From: an uncultured Bacteroidota bacterium | GTDB lineage: Bacteria > Bacteroidota > Ignavibacteria > UBA10030 > UBA8401 | Assembly (NCBI GenBank): GCA_937920105.1 | Contig: CALETH010000130.1 | Coordinates: forward strand, 1-36,124 | Reading direction: 5' to 3' | DNA: 36,124 nucleotides | In this document: positions 33,053 through 36,124 of the stretch, piece by piece | Layout: each line of letters starts with the position of its first letter | How positions within the stretch are numbered: position 1 is the stretch's first letter | Translations under genes and position numbers: made by a program | Notes under the pieces: model-generated | What the model was told of the DNA's origin: nothing | The model's input: only the letters and a program-made list of their open reading frames with translations | Database searches by the model: none

Positions 33053-33077
33053 AAACTTTTGTAGTCTGTACATCCAT

Positions 33078-33722
33078 TTAATACTCCCTCAAATGTTTCC
33101 TCAAAATTTGATTTAATAATTCTCTTCCGCGGAAAATATGTACCTTCACCGTCCCAACCGGAAGTTTTAACTCCTTCGCAATTTCATCATAATCTTTTTC
33201 TTCCAAATGTCTCATCGTAATTACTTTTTTATATTTTTCAGGAAGTGATTGAATTGCTTCTTTCACAAAATTTATTCTCTGTAAATGTATTAATGCTTTA
33301 TCTGGTTGTGGAGAAGAATCAGGAATTTCGTAACGATATTCATCATTATCATCATTGTATAAATTTTTATCAAGAGAAAATGTTTGCATTTTATTTTTAC
33401 GAATAGCATCAATGCAATTATTGGTAGCAATTTTGTATAACCAATTAGAAAATGCAAAAGTATTATTAAAACTTTTGAGAGAAGAAAATGCTTTGGCAAA
33501 GGCTTCTTGTGTTAAATCTTCCGCTTCACTGTTATTGTTCACCATTTTTAAGAGAAGGAAAAATACTTGTTGCTGATATTTTTTTGTGAGTGTTCGAAAT
33601 GCAGATTGTTTTCCTTTCAATGCTTCTTGAACAAGTGCAGCATCTTCCTTGCGAGAATTATTTTTTTCTTCTGAAAGATTTGATTCGCTAAATTTTTTCT
33701 TTGTAGTAGAATTTTTTTTCAT
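33078..33722 (-). CDS. RNA polymerase sigma factor, ECF-like sigma-70
   Basis: Group IV sigma factor. The 214-residue product has a basic, low-complexity N-terminus ('KKNSTTKKKFSESNLSEEKNNSRK'), then sigma region 2 ('QSAFRTLTKKYQQQVFFLLLKMVNNNSEAEDLTQEAFAKAFSSLKSF', 'FSNWLYKIATNNCIDAIRK') and region 4 ('IQSLPEKYKKVITMRHLEEKDYDEIAKELKLPVGTVKVHIFRGRELL'), with helix-turn-helix. I use the ATG at 33722; in-frame ATGs at 33728 and 33761 could extend it by 2 or 13 residues. No anti-sigma gene is adjacent. It is divergent from the asparaginase gene and converges on dnaB. Confidence 0.9.
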   Translation of the reverse strand: MKKNSTTKKKFSESNLSEEKNNSRKEDAALVQEALKGKQSAFRTLTKKYQQQVFFLLLKMVNNNSEAEDLTQEAFAKAFSSLKSFNNTFAFSNWLYKIATNNCIDAIRKNKMQTFSLDKNLYNDDNDEYRYEIPDSSPQPDKALIHLQRINFVKEAIQSLPEKYKKVITMRHLEEKDYDEIAKELKLPVGTVKVHIFRGRELLNQILRKHLREY

Positions 33723-33831
33723 AAACATTGCTAAATTAGAGAAAAACGAAAGTAATTGCAAGAAAGCAAATTATCTTCAAAAAGAGTATATTTATCACAC
33801 TTAAATAATATTTCACCAATATAATTTTTTT

Positions 33832-34746
33832 ATGATATCACTCATTGTTCACGGCGGAGCGTGGGATATACCAGATGATATGCTTGAATTCCATCGCATA
33901 GGCGTACAAAAAGCACTTACTATCGGTTGGGAAATTCTTTCTAAAGGCGGCAGTGCATTAGATGCCGTTGAAAAATCCATTAACTATTTGGAAGATGACC
34001 CAACATTTGATGCAGGCAAAGGTTCATTTGTCAATGCGAGTGGAGAAATTGAACTTGATGCAAGCATTATGGAAGGAAAAACACTCAATGCTGGGGCAGT
34101 AGCTTCTGTACAAAATATTAAAAATCCCATAACGCTGGCGAGATGTGTAATGGAAAAAAGTGAACACGTTTTGCTTTCCGGAGAAGGTGCACAACGTTTT
34201 GCTTTTGAACATGGAATTCAAAAATGTAAACGAGATGATTTATTGACTGAACGCGAACTTCAACGTTGGAAAGAATTCCAATCCCAAAAAAATTTATCCA
34301 TAAAAGAAACATTCGGAAAAAAATTTCCAAAAACCCCCAGTGATACCGTTGGTGCCGTTGCAATGGATAAAAACGGATTAATTGTTGCCGGAACTTCTAC
34401 CGGAGGAACACCAAACAAACATCCAGGAAGAGTAGGAGATTCTCCACTTATTGGCTGTGGAAATTACGCGGATAATTCTGTTGGCGGAGTTTCTTGTACC
34501 GGTTGGGGAGAAGGAATCATTCGTGTTGCTTTAGCAAAAACAGTAATGGATGTCTTGGAACACAATGGTGGAAAAGGGAGTGAGGCAGCAAAAAAATCTA
34601 TAAAAATATTGCAAGAAAAAGTTCAAGGTTTGGCTGGAGTAATTGTGTTAAATCATAAAGGAGTTCCTTCTGTTGCGTTTAATACACCGCGAATGGCACG
34701 TGCCTACAGAACATCTGAAATGAAAAAAGAAATTGTAGAAGTGTGA
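33832..34746 (+). CDS. Isoaspartyl peptidase/L-asparaginase (Ntn hydrolase)
   Basis: Splits beta-aspartyl bonds or L-asparagine. The 304-residue precursor is expected to cleave itself before the nucleophile Thr172 ('TPSDTVGAVAMDKNG'). It starts 'MISLIVHGGAWDIP', has 'LEDDPTFDAGKGSFVNASGEIELDASIM' and the beta-subunit block 'GTSTGGTPNKHPGRVGDSPLIGCGNYADN', all family signatures. Self-processing is from family knowledge. Its stop is 3 bases before the next gene's start, so both may be co-transcribed. Confidence 0.94.
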   Translation: MISLIVHGGAWDIPDDMLEFHRIGVQKALTIGWEILSKGGSALDAVEKSINYLEDDPTFDAGKGSFVNASGEIELDASIMEGKTLNAGAVASVQNIKNPITLARCVMEKSEHVLLSGEGAQRFAFEHGIQKCKRDDLLTERELQRWKEFQSQKNLSIKETFGKKFPKTPSDTVGAVAMDKNGLIVAGTSTGGTPNKHPGRVGDSPLIGCGNYADNSVGGVSCTGWGEGIIRVALAKTVMDVLEHNGGKGSEAAKKSIKILQEKVQGLAGVIVLNHKGVPSVAFNTPRMARAYRTSEMKKEIVEV

Positions 34747-34749
34747 GTT

Positions 34750-36114
34750 ATGCAAGAAACCATCACACAAAAAATTAATAGCATAAAAGAAAAATTAGAA
34801 TTTCTTAAAGAACACCATGCAAAAAATAGCAATCGTAAACACATGCGAACAGAATTTAAACATGGAATCACGGTAAAGGTTGAATATAATCCATATGAAC
34901 TAAACCCATGTTTAACTGAAGCAGAAATTATTAAAATAGAAAAAAAGTATAATGTTATCTTTCCAGAAGAATTCAAAATATTTTTAATGTATGTAGGGAA
35001 TGGCGGAGGCGGTTTTTTTGAGAATGTAGAAAAATTAATTGAATATACATTGGATAAATATAAAGATGAAAACATCCCATTTCAATTTATCAATGAGTAT
35101 AAAGAATCAGAAGATTATGGAGGTTTTTTAATTATAGACGAGATTTTTGAGTATAAAGAAATACGACTTATTCTTACCGGAAGAAAAAGAGGTAATATCG
35201 ATTATTTTTATGAAGGTAAACTAGTTACTAAACCATTTCTTGATTATTTTGAAAACTCATTAAAAGGTAGAATAGAATTATTCGCAAAACCAAAAATAAA
35301 AAAAGAAAACTTGATAGATAAGGTTTCTGAACTATCACATTATACTTCTGTAGAAATACAAAAAATTAATGAAGAAATAAAAAAAACTGTATTGGAGGAT
35401 AAACTTTCTGTCGAAGAAAGTATGCATATATTACGTTCTTTTTATATTCTATTTCCAATAAAAATACTTGTTGGAGAAAATATAGTATCGAAAATAGAAA
35501 GTAAACAAGTAATATTTGATAATTTAAAACTATCAGAGTTATATAAAAATTTAGGTCAGGCATATTATCATTGTAATGATTTAAAGGCAATACCAATTTT
35601 TGAAAAATATATGGAATTGCAAAAAAGGGATTCCCGATATGTAGAGATAGCAGAACTATATTTACATCACAATAAATTTACCCAAGCACTTACCTCAATC
35701 GAAAAAGCTACAAAGGATGATTACTATACTCTCTACGTAAAAGGAAAAATTTATAGGGCGTTAGGAGAATTCGAAAAGGCAAAACAATTTTTGTTGGAAA
35801 GTATAAAAAAATGGCAACACGATACAAGACCTTATAATATCTTAGCCGAGATATATTTAGAAGAAAAAGAATATAAAAACGCAGAAATGTATTATAGAAA
35901 ATCTTTAGAAGTGAGAAATCCACACCAAGGGGCTTTAAATTCTGAACTTTTAGGGTTATTAAAACTCTACACCGAGCAAAATGATTTTGAGAATGCTGTT
36001 AAAATTTTAGAAGTGTTAGAAATAATGAAAGTAGAATTTACTCAAATAGAAAAAGAACCAACACTATCAAATCTCATAAATTCTCCACACTACAAAAAAT
36101 TTATGAATGGATAA
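34750..36114 (+). CDS. SUKH (SMI1/KNR4) domain plus TPR repeat protein
   Basis: A 454-residue cytoplasmic protein. After a short coiled-coil-like start, residues about 48-185 form an SMI1/KNR4 (SUKH) domain ('LTEAEIIKIEKKYNVIFPEEFKIFLMYVGNGGGGFF', then 'DYGGFLIIDEIFEYKEIRLILTGRKRGNIDYFYEGKLV'). SUKH domains are known as immunity proteins against polymorphic toxins and as protein-binding modules. From about 265 to 445 there are several TPR units ('YKNLGQAYYHCNDLKAIPIFEKYMEL', 'YVKGKIYRALGEFEKAKQFLLESI', 'YNILAEIYLEEKEYKNAEMYYRKSL'). The fusion suggests a scaffold or sensor. No toxin is seen next to it. It follows the asparaginase by 3 bases and ends 10 bases before the window end. Confidence 0.8.
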   Translation: MQETITQKINSIKEKLEFLKEHHAKNSNRKHMRTEFKHGITVKVEYNPYELNPCLTEAEIIKIEKKYNVIFPEEFKIFLMYVGNGGGGFFENVEKLIEYTLDKYKDENIPFQFINEYKESEDYGGFLIIDEIFEYKEIRLILTGRKRGNIDYFYEGKLVTKPFLDYFENSLKGRIELFAKPKIKKENLIDKVSELSHYTSVEIQKINEEIKKTVLEDKLSVEESMHILRSFYILFPIKILVGENIVSKIESKQVIFDNLKLSELYKNLGQAYYHCNDLKAIPIFEKYMELQKRDSRYVEIAELYLHHNKFTQALTSIEKATKDDYYTLYVKGKIYRALGEFEKAKQFLLESIKKWQHDTRPYNILAEIYLEEKEYKNAEMYYRKSLEVRNPHQGALNSELLGLLKLYTEQNDFENAVKILEVLEIMKVEFTQIEKEPTLSNLINSPHYKKFMNG

Positions 36115-36124
36115 GTGTGAAAAA

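Overview
This window is AT-rich chromosomal DNA from a member of the Bacteroidota/Chlorobiota (FCB) group, most likely an Ignavibacteria- or Kapabacteria-like organism. The best clue is the secreted subtilase at 20.1-22.05 kb, which ends in a typical type IX secretion sorting domain with the 'LEQNFPNPFN...YDILGREI...ASGVYFYKL' signature. The divergent clpC/subtilase promoters look like ordinary TTGACA/TATATT boxes rather than the TTTG/TAnnTTTG type of classical Bacteroidetes. Lineage is inferred from these marks only. I found no tRNA, rRNA or CRISPR array, and no gene-free stretch longer than about 250 bases.

Layout. 0-2.5 kb: a Phd/YefM-YoeB type toxin-antitoxin pair overlapping an MFS exporter, then MsrA. 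2.5-5.1 kb: a tiny membrane protein overlapping a secreted protein, then a stand-alone methylmalonyl-CoA mutase large subunit. 5.2-6.8 kb: a three-domain protein (SIR2, deoxyribosyltransferase/TIR-like, HEPN), bracketed by palindromic repeats and followed by the stump of a HigA-like antitoxin. 7.1-10.1 kb: a tightly overlapping run of SpoU rRNA methyltransferase, zinc-ribbon membrane protein, NDUFA9-like SDR and RsuA-type pseudouridine synthase. 10.2-14.0 kb: Nudix hydrolase, PfkB kinase, RecO and HtrA protease, closed by a terminator. 14.2-19.9 kb (minus strand): ClpC, a tryptophan-rich 25-residue-repeat protein and chorismate synthase. 20.1-22.1 kb: the T9SS subtilase.

22.05-28.3 kb is an accessory stretch. 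It holds a class II Fic protein flanked by a 23-bp direct repeat of the subtilase's own 3' end, an orphan hypothetical, TM2, DUF2752, a GNAT with cassette-like flanks, a DUF4870-like protein, an M48 metalloprotease and a YhdJ-like DNA methyltransferase overlapping a putative restriction endonuclease (predicted target ATGCAT). 28.3-33.1 kb returns to core genes: VWA membrane protein, RNase HI, deoxynucleoside kinase and DnaB. 33.1-36.1 kb: an ECF-like sigma factor (minus), isoaspartyl peptidase/asparaginase and a SUKH-TPR protein that ends just before the window does.

The most interesting element is the SIR2-NDT/TIR-HEPN protein. It joins a predicted NADase, a second nucleotide-processing or sensing fold and a predicted RNase in one chain, with all visible SIR2 and HEPN catalytic residues intact. 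It looks like a single-gene abortive-infection effector, but that role is inference. At least five unrelated palindromic intergenic repeat families are scattered through the window, several of them at accessory-gene boundaries.
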